From positions 1 to 16,334 of the forward strand of contig CAMDJU010000027.1 in assembly GCA_945900695.1 (NCBI GenBank): 16,334 nt of DNA. Reading direction: 5' to 3'. The stretch's first letter is position 1. The number at the start of each line of letters is the position of its first letter. This stretch comes from Bordetella parapertussis (lineage in GTDB: Bacteria; Pseudomonadota; Gammaproteobacteria; Burkholderiales; Burkholderiaceae_C). The translations under genes were made by a program, and so were the position numbers. Of the stretch, positions 1 through 6,929 are shown piece by piece. Below the pieces are notes generated by a model that saw only the letters and a list, made by a program, of their open reading frames with translations, made no database searches and was not told the DNA's origin.

Positions 1-279
1 TTGGCCAAAGAAGACATTTGTTTCGCCCAGGTCTGTGATGCCCCAGGGGTCAAACCAGACGGTGTGGATGCCTCGACAGAGGCCAAATCAATGCGGTTTT
101 ACCCCGGTGAAGCCCAATTGCCATTGGCTGAGTTTTTGAAAAATCTAGGCCCCCATGTTGAACTTGAAATGGAGCTGCCGGTGTGGGCGGATGTCCATTT
201 ATCTCCTTTGGACAGAGCCAAAAAAATACATCAGAAATCCTCGGCTTATTTTTCGCAGCAACACATCATCCATTCATAG
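1..279 (+). CDS. Sugar phosphate isomerase/epimerase-like TIM-barrel protein (3' part only)
   Basis: The gene enters from outside the window; the frame is open from base 1, and the TTG there is an internal codon, not a convincing start. The last 92 residues resemble the C-terminus of xylose-isomerase-like TIM-barrel proteins (AP_endonuc_2 / IolE-like). They show the strand-loop FAQVCDAPG, then FYPGEAQLPLAEFL, then an acidic strand ELEMELP and a closing LSPLDRAKK helix. In this family these segments carry part of the metal/substrate site and the last barrel helix. The FAD oxidoreductase gene starts 23 bp after the stop, so the two are probably co-transcribed and act on the same substrate. Family members isomerise, epimerise or dehydrate sugars and cyclitols; the substrate cannot be read here. 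Family call is fairly sure; specificity is unknown. Confidence 0.72.
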   Translation: MAKEDICFAQVCDAPGVKPDGVDASTEAKSMRFYPGEAQLPLAEFLKNLGPHVELEMELPVWADVHLSPLDRAKKIHQKSSAYFSQQHIIHS

Positions 280-302
280 TCGTTGGCACATTGGTTTTCA
301 GC

Positions 303-1988
303 ATGAATTTAAATTGGGATCAAAAAGTTGATTGCTTGGTCATCGGTGCAGGCGGTGCAGGCCTGTGTGCTGCTTTGGTCTGTGCATTGAAGGGATCCAA
401 TGTTTTGTTGTGCGAGGCCAGTGATCAAGTGGGTGGCACCACTTCGACATCCGGTGGAACCATTTGGGTCCCAGGCACTCGGCAAAGTCAGCGTACCGCA
501 AGCCCAGACAGCATTGATCAAGCCAGAATCTATCTGGATCAAGAGGTGGGATCATGGGGGCAAGTTGAATTGCGGGAGGCCTTTTTACAGGCAGGCCCTG
601 ATGCAATTGACTTTTTAGAGCGCAACAGCGACGTTCAATTCAAAGTCAACACGCCTTATCCCGACTACCACGCCGAGCAACCTGGCGGCGCATTGGGTGG
701 GCGTGCTTTGGCGCCATTGCCTTTGGATGGCCGTCTATTGGGTTCAAATTTCTCTAAATTGCGCCCCCCACGGCCCGAATTCATGGTGCTGGGTGGAATG
801 ATGGTGGGGCGCGATGAAATCAAATACTTGATTCGCCCTTGGCGTTCTTGGCACGCCTTGAAGATCACATCCAAACTGATTGGAAGTTACCTGTGGGACC
901 GGTTGCATCACCCAAGGGGGACACGCCTCTTGTTGGGAAATGCCTTGGTCGGGCGACTGTTCATGAGCTTGCTCAAAGCCGGCGGAAAGGTCTCATACAA
1001 GTCGCGTTTGATAGAGCTGATTCTTGAAGAACGCCGGGTGGTGGGTGCGATGGTGGAGATCAATGGTGTGATCCAGCGCATCCATGCCCAACGCGGTGTG
1101 ATTTTGGCCACTGGTGGCTGTGCTGCCAGCCCTCAATGGCGAGCAGATTTGTTCAAGGGCGGAACGCTGCCGCATACATTGGCGTTTGAGGGCAACCAAG
1201 GGGAAGGGGTTCAGGCAGCGATCCAAGCGGGTGCGCAACTGGACCGGAACCACGCAAGTCCATTTTTTTGGATGCCTGCTTCGATCCTGCAAGAATCTGC
1301 ACATCGGACCATCACTTATCCGCATATTCGGGATCGACCCAAGCCAGGTTTGATCGCCATCAACGCGCAAGGGCGGCGATTTGTCAATGAAGCCAATTCA
1401 TATCACGACTTTGTCAGCGCCATGTTTGCGACCCATGCAGAGAACCCGACGCAAGCGGCTTACTTGATTTGTGATCGCAGATTTATCCATGAATATGGCT
1501 TGGGGGTGATTCACCCAGTTTGGCAACTGCTCAATTTTTTCCTGAAGAAAAATTACTTGCTGAGTGCCCCCAGTTTGTCAGAATTGGCGCAGAAAATATC
1601 TGTAGATGCGCACGCTTTACAAGATACCGTGGCACTACACAATCAAGATGCAGATATTGGCGTCGATCGACTTTTTGCCAAAGGCAGTCAGGCATTGAAT
1701 CGCTACAACGGGGATCCAGGCCAGCTGCCCAACCCATGCCTGCACCCATTGAACCAAGCCCCTTATTTCGCATTGCCCGTATTCCCTGCGCCGATTGGCA
1801 GCAGTGTGGGTTTGAAGACCAATGCGCATGCGCAAGTGCTGGGTGCAGATGGCCATGCCATGGAAGGTTTGTATGCTTGTGGCAACGACATGAGTTCTGT
1901 GATGGGGGGGCGTTATCCCGGTCCAGGCATCACATTGGGCCCCGCATTGGTTTTTGCATATCTCGCGGCTTGCCACCTGAGCCATTAA
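303..1988 (+). CDS. FAD-dependent oxidoreductase, 3-ketosteroid dehydrogenase-like (FAD_binding_2)
   Basis: This 561-residue protein belongs to the fumarate reductase/KstD flavoprotein family, whose members add or remove hydrogens next to a carbonyl. The N-terminus has the dinucleotide fold VIGAGGAGL (residues 13-21), then an acidic strand end and GGTTSTSGG. A NEANSYHD motif lies near residue 367, NRYNGDP lies before the C-terminus, and the tail has GGRYPGPGITLGPALVFAY. In KstD enzymes the Tyr and final Gly of YPGPG (here Y538 and G542) are catalytic, and both are kept. No signal peptide or heme motif is seen, so it is probably cytoplasmic. The frame is open back to 183, but homology begins at the ATG at 303; no clear Shine-Dalgarno precedes it, which fits translational coupling to the upstream gene. 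A paralogue lies at 2995-4707. A true steroid substrate is not implied. Confidence 0.85.
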   Translation: MNLNWDQKVDCLVIGAGGAGLCAALVCALKGSNVLLCEASDQVGGTTSTSGGTIWVPGTRQSQRTASPDSIDQARIYLDQEVGSWGQVELREAFLQAGPDAIDFLERNSDVQFKVNTPYPDYHAEQPGGALGGRALAPLPLDGRLLGSNFSKLRPPRPEFMVLGGMMVGRDEIKYLIRPWRSWHALKITSKLIGSYLWDRLHHPRGTRLLLGNALVGRLFMSLLKAGGKVSYKSRLIELILEERRVVGAMVEINGVIQRIHAQRGVILATGGCAASPQWRADLFKGGTLPHTLAFEGNQGEGVQAAIQAGAQLDRNHASPFFWMPASILQESAHRTITYPHIRDRPKPGLIAINAQGRRFVNEANSYHDFVSAMFATHAENPTQAAYLICDRRFIHEYGLGVIHPVWQLLNFFLKKNYLLSAPSLSELAQKISVDAHALQDTVALHNQDADIGVDRLFAKGSQALNRYNGDPGQLPNPCLHPLNQAPYFALPVFPAPIGSSVGLKTNAHAQVLGADGHAMEGLYACGNDMSSVMGGRYPGPGITLGPALVFAYLAACHLSH

Positions 1989-2039
1989 GCCTTCAATGAT
2001 TTCACCCGCTCTTAACCATTCATCTTTATAGAGGTAGCC

Positions 2040-3005
2040 ATGCATTTGATCAAAGCCATTCTTTTACTCGCCTTTTTGAGCCCCTTGCCCCGCATTGGTT
2101 TTGCAGATGTTTATCCATCCAAACCCATTCGGTGGATAGTTCCTTTTGCCCCTGGTGGCAGTTCTGACTCTTCAGCCCGCCCCATTGCCAGCTTGTTGAG
2201 CGCAGAACTGGGGCAGCAGGTGGTGATTGAAAACAAACCAGGCGCAGGTGCTATTTTGGGTGCAGATTTTGTGGCCAAAGCACCAGCGGATGGGTACACC
2301 TTGTTGTTGGTCCCGGGTACGCACACCTTGGGAAAGTACCTGTCGAAAAATTTGCCCTATGACCCGATCAAAGATTTCACGCCTGTGGGTCGCATGGTGG
2401 CCGTGCCTTATGTGCTGGTCACCGGCCCCAAACAGCCTTTTTCCAGTTTGATGGAAATGATCGCCTACGGCAACCAGCAAGGCAGTGGTTTTTCGTTCGG
2501 CACCACTGATGTGCTGGGAATGTTGTCGGTTGAGTTGCTCAAATCTGTCAGCCAAACAAAGGTGGTGCAAATCAACTACAAGGGTGCGCCTGCCATCGTC
2601 AATGATGTGCTGGGTGGGCATCTTGATTCAGGTGCGACCACGCCGCCGGTGGTGAAGGGGTTCAGCAAGGAAAAAAATGGCTTGCGCATGTTGGCCATCA
2701 CCTCTGCCAAGCGCTCACCTTCTTTGCCTGACGTGCCCACGGTGGCAGAGTTGACGGGCATCAAAAGCTTTGAAATTGCCACTTGGTATGGCATTGCAGG
2801 GCCCTCTGGGATGCCAGCATCTGTTGTTGATCGACTGGAAAAGGCCTTGATCAAGGTGATGGCCGATCCCACTTTGAAAACCAAATTGATCGACATGGGT
2901 GTGGATGTGATCGAGGACAACACGTCAAAAAGCATGCTCAGCACCATGCGCAGCAATGCAGAGCAATGGGGCAGGTTGGCTGATAAGGCCGGCATCAAGC
3001 CTTGA
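2040..3005 (+). CDS. Bug/TctC-family tripartite tricarboxylate transporter substrate-binding protein
   Basis: This 321-residue periplasmic receptor has a signal peptide with a likely cleavage after A22 (GFA|DV). The family signatures follow in order: YPSKPIRWIVPFAPGG, ENKPGAGAILGADFVAK, DGYTLL, LPYDPIKDFTPV, NYKGAPAIVNDVLGGHLD, and PDVPTVAEL. Bug proteins bind small carboxylates and related solutes for TTT transporters, but most are orphans. No tctA or tctB membrane gene is in this window, so its partner must be elsewhere, or it acts as a sensor or receptor. The GAGGT Shine-Dalgarno at 2031-2035 supports the ATG. It lies 51 bp after the FAD oxidoreductase and probably belongs to that operon, so it likely presents the substrate those enzymes use. 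Its last 11 bp overlap the end of the convergent gene. Confidence 0.93.
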   Translation: MHLIKAILLLAFLSPLPRIGFADVYPSKPIRWIVPFAPGGSSDSSARPIASLLSAELGQQVVIENKPGAGAILGADFVAKAPADGYTLLLVPGTHTLGKYLSKNLPYDPIKDFTPVGRMVAVPYVLVTGPKQPFSSLMEMIAYGNQQGSGFSFGTTDVLGMLSVELLKSVSQTKVVQINYKGAPAIVNDVLGGHLDSGATTPPVVKGFSKEKNGLRMLAITSAKRSPSLPDVPTVAELTGIKSFEIATWYGIAGPSGMPASVVDRLEKALIKVMADPTLKTKLIDMGVDVIEDNTSKSMLSTMRSNAEQWGRLADKAGIKP

Positions 3006-4707
3006 CGGCCATGTGCTGAGCAGCCAAATACCCAAATACCATACCTGGGCCGATGGTGGCCCCACCGGCTGTGTAGTCGCCACCGAAAATATTGGCCATA
3101 TCGTTGCCCGCGGCATACAAGCCAGGGATCACTTCACCCTTTGAATTCAATGCCCGGGCTTGGGCATCACATCGAATACCGACAAAAGTCCCCAATTCGG
3201 CCACTGACCATTGCATGGCGAAGAAGGGGCCTTTTTGAATGGGCGCAACGCAGGGATTGGGTTGGTGCAATGGGTCACCGTTGTACCGGTTGTATACATT
3301 TTTACCGCGACCAAAAGCGGGGTCGAGGCCATTTTGTGCAGCTTCGTTGAAAGCGGCCACCGTCGATAAAAATTGCGGCGTATCAATGCCAGCTTTACGC
3401 GATAAGTCTTCCAGGGTGTCGGCGCTGATCAAGTAGCCGGTTTTGAGGTGAGCGCGATAAGGGAAAGGTGCAGGTTTCACTGCGCCCATGCCGTATCGGC
3501 GCATGGTGGGGTAATCTGCAATTAAAAAAGCGCAAATTTCACTCTCACCCTCGCAGGCTTTGATCAATGCCAAGCCCACATCATGGTACGAGTTGGCCTC
3601 ATTGGCAAACCGATGGCCTTTTCGAGTCACAGCAATGAAACCCGGTTTTTGGCGATCGATCAAATGGGGAAATGCTTTGACCTCATGGGGGCCCACAGGC
3701 AGCAATGAAACGGGTGCCCATCCAGCCGGTGTGCTGTGTTGTGCATCCATGTCGACCCCCACTTTCAATGCCATATCCAGGCCATCTCCGGTATTGGTCA
3801 GCGGCGCGGGCGAGTGATAGGCTTGGCCGGCTTTGAGGTGGGGGAAAAACTTTTTCCGCAAAGCTGGGTTGTGTGCAAATCCACCGGTGGCCAACACAAC
3901 CCCTTTGCTGGCCAAAAGCGATTGCGGCCCATTGGGCGTTTGGTAGACGACACCCCTGACATGGCCTTGATCTGACATCAACTCAATCACGGGCGAGGAC
4001 GTTCTGATTTCACCACCGTGGTTGAATAAAGATTTGGCCAACCTGGCCATCAAGGCATTGCCATTGGCCAAGTCCATCGACCGCCGAAACTGCAACCAGT
4101 CGATGGCAAACCTCGCCACCCTGAGGGTGACCACTTTGAATGAAGTCCACGACCTGAATGCATTGAGAAAGTGCATCAAGTCGGGGCCAGGTTTGATCAT
4201 GATGCCCATGAAAGTCAGTTCAGGTGCCGGCATTTTGAGTCGATGAATTTCCGAACCCAATTCTCTGCCGTTGATGGGTCGTGGATGAATTGTTCGCCCA
4301 CTGATGCTCGCACCAGGCGTTTCAGGGTGGTAGTCGGGTCGACCAATGGCGGCCATGAACTTCACATCTGTTTTTTGGTCCAAAAATGAAATCATTTCTG
4401 GGCCATGCTTTAAAAAAGCATCTACTTTTTCGGCATCGTATGCTTGCCCCGCGCCGTGTTGAATGTAAGCACGGGCTGAAGCGACCGAGTCTTGCATACC
4501 CGCCATTTGTGCTGCTGGGTTGCACGGTATCCAAACACCGCCGCCTGAATTGGCCGTTAACCCCCCGAATGCATCGGACTTTTCCAGCACCACCACTTTG
4601 AGTCCCAAGCAAGCGGCAGTCACGGCTGCTGTCAAGCCCCCTCCACCTGAACCCACCACAACCACGTCACAGGTTTCGATGGGGACATGGTGGTTTGTGT
4701 TGGTCAT
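2995..4707 (-). CDS. FAD-dependent oxidoreductase, 3-ketosteroid dehydrogenase-like, paralogue of 303-1988
   Basis: This 570-residue flavoprotein is clearly homologous, end to end, to the one at 303-1988. It has the FAD-binding VVVGSGGGGL (residues 16-25), GGLTANSGGGVW, PDYHPETPG, NGNALMARL, LATGGF, the NEANSYHD motif (Tyr 374), NRYNGDP, and a C-terminal GGDYTAGGATIGPGMVFGY. The catalytic-type Tyr and Gly of the KstD YxxxG motif are kept (Y545, G549), but the middle is TAG rather than the PGP of the paralogue, which suggests a different substrate or reaction such as reduction. No signal peptide is seen. The ATG at 4707 is chosen; a TTG three codons upstream is also open, and neither has a good Shine-Dalgarno. 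It converges on the TctC-type receptor gene with an 11-bp overlap, so the two stops lie in each other's genes. Transcription starts within 4708-5003. Confidence 0.87.
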   Translation of the reverse strand: MTNTNHHVPIETCDVVVVGSGGGGLTAAVTAACLGLKVVVLEKSDAFGGLTANSGGGVWIPCNPAAQMAGMQDSVASARAYIQHGAGQAYDAEKVDAFLKHGPEMISFLDQKTDVKFMAAIGRPDYHPETPGASISGRTIHPRPINGRELGSEIHRLKMPAPELTFMGIMIKPGPDLMHFLNAFRSWTSFKVVTLRVARFAIDWLQFRRSMDLANGNALMARLAKSLFNHGGEIRTSSPVIELMSDQGHVRGVVYQTPNGPQSLLASKGVVLATGGFAHNPALRKKFFPHLKAGQAYHSPAPLTNTGDGLDMALKVGVDMDAQHSTPAGWAPVSLLPVGPHEVKAFPHLIDRQKPGFIAVTRKGHRFANEANSYHDVGLALIKACEGESEICAFLIADYPTMRRYGMGAVKPAPFPYRAHLKTGYLISADTLEDLSRKAGIDTPQFLSTVAAFNEAAQNGLDPAFGRGKNVYNRYNGDPLHQPNPCVAPIQKGPFFAMQWSVAELGTFVGIRCDAQARALNSKGEVIPGLYAAGNDMANIFGGDYTAGGATIGPGMVFGYLAAQHMAVKA

Positions 4708-4894
4708 GCAATGCAATCGTGAGAATTGGTGAATATTTAAATCATCATAATCAAAAAATCATGCACATTGGATTCGCAGGCCGATAAGTATGTGCCCTTG
4801 ATGGCCGATGACCGCTGTGTTGGCTTCATTATGACCATGGAGCGCGGGTGCCGTTTTTGTTGAATACCAGCACCCAAAACCTGGCGTTTGTCAA

Positions 4895-4945
4895 AGCTTG
4901 ATGCAAGTCAAGCTGTTAAGTCATATGCCACCTAGGATAGGGCAT
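4895..4945 (+). promoter_or_regulatory. Predicted FNR/ANR-dependent class II promoter
   Basis: The sequence TTGATGCAAGTCAA (4898-4911) matches the FNR/ANR/CRP-type anaerobic box TTGAT-N4-ATCAA at 9 of 10 defined positions. It sits in a perfect palindrome with 7-bp arms, AGCTTGA and TCAAGCT, at 4895-4914. A -10-like hexamer TAGGAT lies at 4933-4938, giving a start near 4945 and placing the box centre (4904.5) about 40-41 bp upstream, the classic class II activator position. No good -35 hexamer is present, as expected for an activator-dependent promoter. The regulator itself is not in the window. Confidence 0.62.
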
Positions 4946-4952
4946 CAATGAT

Positions 4953-4971
4953 CACTGTTGCCCCAACAGTG
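4953..4971 (+). promoter_or_regulatory. Perfect inverted repeat in the predicted 5' leader
   Basis: CACTGTTG and CAACAGTG form a perfect 8-bp inverted repeat with a 3-base CCC centre. It lies just downstream of the predicted transcription start and ends 19 bases before the AAGGA Shine-Dalgarno of the gene at 5004. No T-tract follows, so it is not a standard terminator. It could be a repressor operator or an mRNA hairpin that protects the 5' end. The repeat is seen directly; the function is inferred. Confidence 0.5.
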
Positions 4972-5003
4972 TAAGCACTGATCTCTATCAAAGGACATTC
5001 CAC

Positions 5004-5471
5004 ATGAGCACCCAGACCACCAATCACCAATTGGGCTTGTGGGCCTTGGTCAAAAGATCCAGGCCCATCAACCTGATCACGGGGCCCATGATTTACAGCG
5101 TCATTGTGCCTTTGTTGTTATTGGATGCATTTGTTTCCCTGTACCAACTTTTGTGTTTTCCGATCTACAAAGTCAAATCCTTTCGCCGATCGGAATTCAT
5201 TGTTTTCGATCGCCAAGAGTTGAAGTACCTGGATTGGATTTCAAAATTCCACTGCACTTATTGTGCCTATGCAGTCGGTTTGATGGGTTTTGTGAGTGCC
5301 GTCATTGGTGCCACAGAGGCCTATTTTTGCCCCATCAAACACCATGCAAATAAGCCCCGTGGTCCAGTTCGAAAATATCCGTTCATGGCATACGAGCAAG
5401 CAGACGATTTTGATTTTGATTTGCGATTAAACGGCATGCGCGAAGCCATGATGAAGCAACGCAATTTATGA
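5004..5471 (+). CDS. Conserved hypothetical Cys-containing membrane protein
   Basis: This 155-residue protein has no function I can name. It has a hydrophobic stretch at about residues 22-55 and a second weaker one at about 85-108. Four cysteines are C51, C84, C87 and C109, in the motifs HCTYCAYA and CPIKHH, with histidines at 83, 113 and 114. Such a CxxC plus CPIKHH arrangement could bind metal or do thiol chemistry. I recall similar small proteins in other proteobacteria with the same DR..L.YL...C.YC.YA...CPIKH layout, all uncharacterised. The start is well supported: AAGGA at 4991-4995 lies 8 bases before the ATG. The FNR-type box upstream suggests induction at low oxygen, which fits a redox-related role. 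The tail is acidic (DDFDFD) and then basic. A membrane gene follows after 82 bp. Confidence 0.75.
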   Translation: MSTQTTNHQLGLWALVKRSRPINLITGPMIYSVIVPLLLLDAFVSLYQLLCFPIYKVKSFRRSEFIVFDRQELKYLDWISKFHCTYCAYAVGLMGFVSAVIGATEAYFCPIKHHANKPRGPVRKYPFMAYEQADDFDFDLRLNGMREAMMKQRNL

Positions 5472-5553
5472 CCCCAATGGATGCAGGTGTGTTGCAAACA
5501 GGCCAGACCGCCGCACACTGCTGGTGCTTTGACTTTTCTGAATCCTGGTCGCG

Positions 5554-6810
5554 ATGAGCGATCTGTTGCCCACCATATCCAGCATTGAAAACCTGGGACT
5601 GGCTTTGGGAATTGGGTTGCTCATAGGTGCTGAACGCGAGCGCAGCAATGCGGCCATGCCCAGTCATTTTGCGGGCATGCGAACATTCGCGATCAGTGCT
5701 TTGGTGGGTGCGGTGGCGGCCACCTTTGATGTGGCAGGTATCTTCCCCATGGTTTTGGGCCTGTTGGTGATCTTGATTGGCATTGGCTATTGGCGAAGCA
5801 GTTTCAGCAACCCTGGCATGACCACAGAGTTGGCCTTGTTCATGACTTGTTTGATCGGTGGCTTAGCGGTGACCCAACCCACATTGGCCGCCTTCAGCGG
5901 TTTGGGCTTGGCTGTTTTATTGGCCGCCAAAAAACAGATGCACGATTTTGCCCAACGCATCATGAGTGCCACAGAATGGAACGATGTGGTTTTGTTCACG
6001 GCCGTGATCCTGATTCTTTACCCATTGACCCCGGATGCTTATATGGGCCCATGGAGCGCCATCAATCCACACCACCTGGTGCGTTTTGTGGTGCTGATCA
6101 TGGCTATAGGGGCCTTGGGGCATGTCAGCAGTCGCCTTTGGGGCGGAAACCATGGTTTGGCTTTGACGGGTTTTGCAGGTGGATTTGTTTCAAGTACCGC
6201 CACCGTGTTTGCGATGGGAAAACTTTCACGCGATATGCCTGCGCAAATACACGGTGCCGTGATGGGGTCTGTCTTGTCCAGCGTTTCCACCATCATTCAG
6301 CTCGTCATCTTGATCGAACTGATTCTGCCGCAGTTGATGGTTTGGGCGATTTGGCCTTTGTTGTCGGGGGTGCTGTGTGCCATCCTTTACGCGGGAGCCA
6401 TGTGGTTGATCGCCGGTCCGGTATTGCCAGTGCAAGGGCCGTTGATTTCCTCCCACCTTTTCCAAAAGAAATCCACATTTATTTTGGTGAGCTTGGTGGC
6501 TGGTGTAATGCTTTTAGCAGCTGCCATGAATGAATCGCTGGGGCAAGAAGGCATCTTGATCACCTCCGCCATCACGGGCTTGGCCGATGCGCACGCCATC
6601 GTGGCCTCCATGGGGTCTATGGTTCAGTCCGGTCAGGTTTCGGTTGAGCAAGCTCGGTGGCCCATCATGGCAGCGTTGCTGAGCAATATGTTGTCCAAGT
6701 CGTGGGTGGCTTGGCATGCCGGAACACTCCCTTATTGCTTCAGAGTTATTCTGGGGCAATTTTTGGTGATGATTTGTATCGTGGTGACACTGTTTTTGAC
6801 CACTGTTTGA
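5554..6810 (+). CDS. MgtC/SapB-family membrane protein with DUF4010
   Basis: This 418-residue polytopic inner-membrane protein has about a dozen hydrophobic segments. The N-terminal part carries the MgtC-like signature LGIGLLIGAERER followed by AGMRTFAISALVGA (about residues 17-54). The rest matches the DUF4010 layout, with AAKKQMHDF, SATEWNDVVLF, GLALTGFAGGFVSSTATVFAMG and SAITGLADAHAIVASM. Length is usual for this two-part family. The transported or sensed solute is unknown; MgtC relatives are linked to Mg2+ limitation and acid stress, but DUF4010 proteins are largely unstudied. The ATG at 5554 has only a weak upstream Shine-Dalgarno, and homology starts right after it. It may be read through from the FNR-controlled gene 82 bp upstream, since no terminator is visible in that gap. 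Confidence 0.85.
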   Translation: MSDLLPTISSIENLGLALGIGLLIGAERERSNAAMPSHFAGMRTFAISALVGAVAATFDVAGIFPMVLGLLVILIGIGYWRSSFSNPGMTTELALFMTCLIGGLAVTQPTLAAFSGLGLAVLLAAKKQMHDFAQRIMSATEWNDVVLFTAVILILYPLTPDAYMGPWSAINPHHLVRFVVLIMAIGALGHVSSRLWGGNHGLALTGFAGGFVSSTATVFAMGKLSRDMPAQIHGAVMGSVLSSVSTIIQLVILIELILPQLMVWAIWPLLSGVLCAILYAGAMWLIAGPVLPVQGPLISSHLFQKKSTFILVSLVAGVMLLAAAMNESLGQEGILITSAITGLADAHAIVASMGSMVQSGQVSVEQARWPIMAALLSNMLSKSWVAWHAGTLPYCFRVILGQFLVMICIVVTLFLTTV

Positions 6811-6861
6811 TCTCCGTTTCTATTTTGGCTTGCGGACATCTTCAAGTCATTTCAACATTGT

Positions 6862-6910
6862 TTGAGCCAGCGCAAGTTCAAATCATCTGATGGGGCCTAT
6901 GGTCGGGTTT
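6862..6910 (+). promoter_or_regulatory. Possible weak FNR-like promoter before usp
   Basis: TTGAGCCAGCGCAA (6862-6875) keeps 7 of the 10 defined bases of the FNR/ANR box. A -10-like hexamer TATGGT lies at 6898-6903, giving a start near 6910 and placing the box centre at -41.5, the same geometry as the stronger site at 4898-4911. The match alone would be weak; the spacing and the usp gene behind it raise its credit. Confidence 0.35.
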
Positions 6911-6929
6911 TATTCAATAGAGTCTTGTC

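Larger units (their letters stand above)
4708..5003. other. Non-coding divergent regulatory region
   Basis: No credible gene lies in these 296 bp between two divergently transcribed genes. The left end (about 4728-4762) is AT-rich and probably carries the promoter of the leftward FAD oxidoreductase, although no convincing -35/-10 pair could be picked. The middle (about 4763-4890) shows nothing recognisable. The right end holds an FNR/ANR-type palindrome, a -10-like hexamer and a leader hairpin, listed separately, all oriented toward the gene at 5004. Confidence 0.7.

Noticed and set aside
183..302. N-terminal extension of the first FAD oxidoreductase back to an ATG at 183
   Set aside because: The extra 40 residues are low in family likeness and overlap the upstream coding region out of frame; the FAD-binding fold begins just after the ATG at 303.
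4708..4716. TTG start three codons upstream for the second FAD oxidoreductase
   Set aside because: No Shine-Dalgarno favours it, and the ATG at 4707 is the simpler choice; the difference is three residues.
5790..6533. 247-codon open frame inside the DUF4010 gene
   Set aside because: Same-strand shadow frame rich in Cys, Arg, Gly and His with no domain likeness; the overlapping frame encodes a clear membrane protein.
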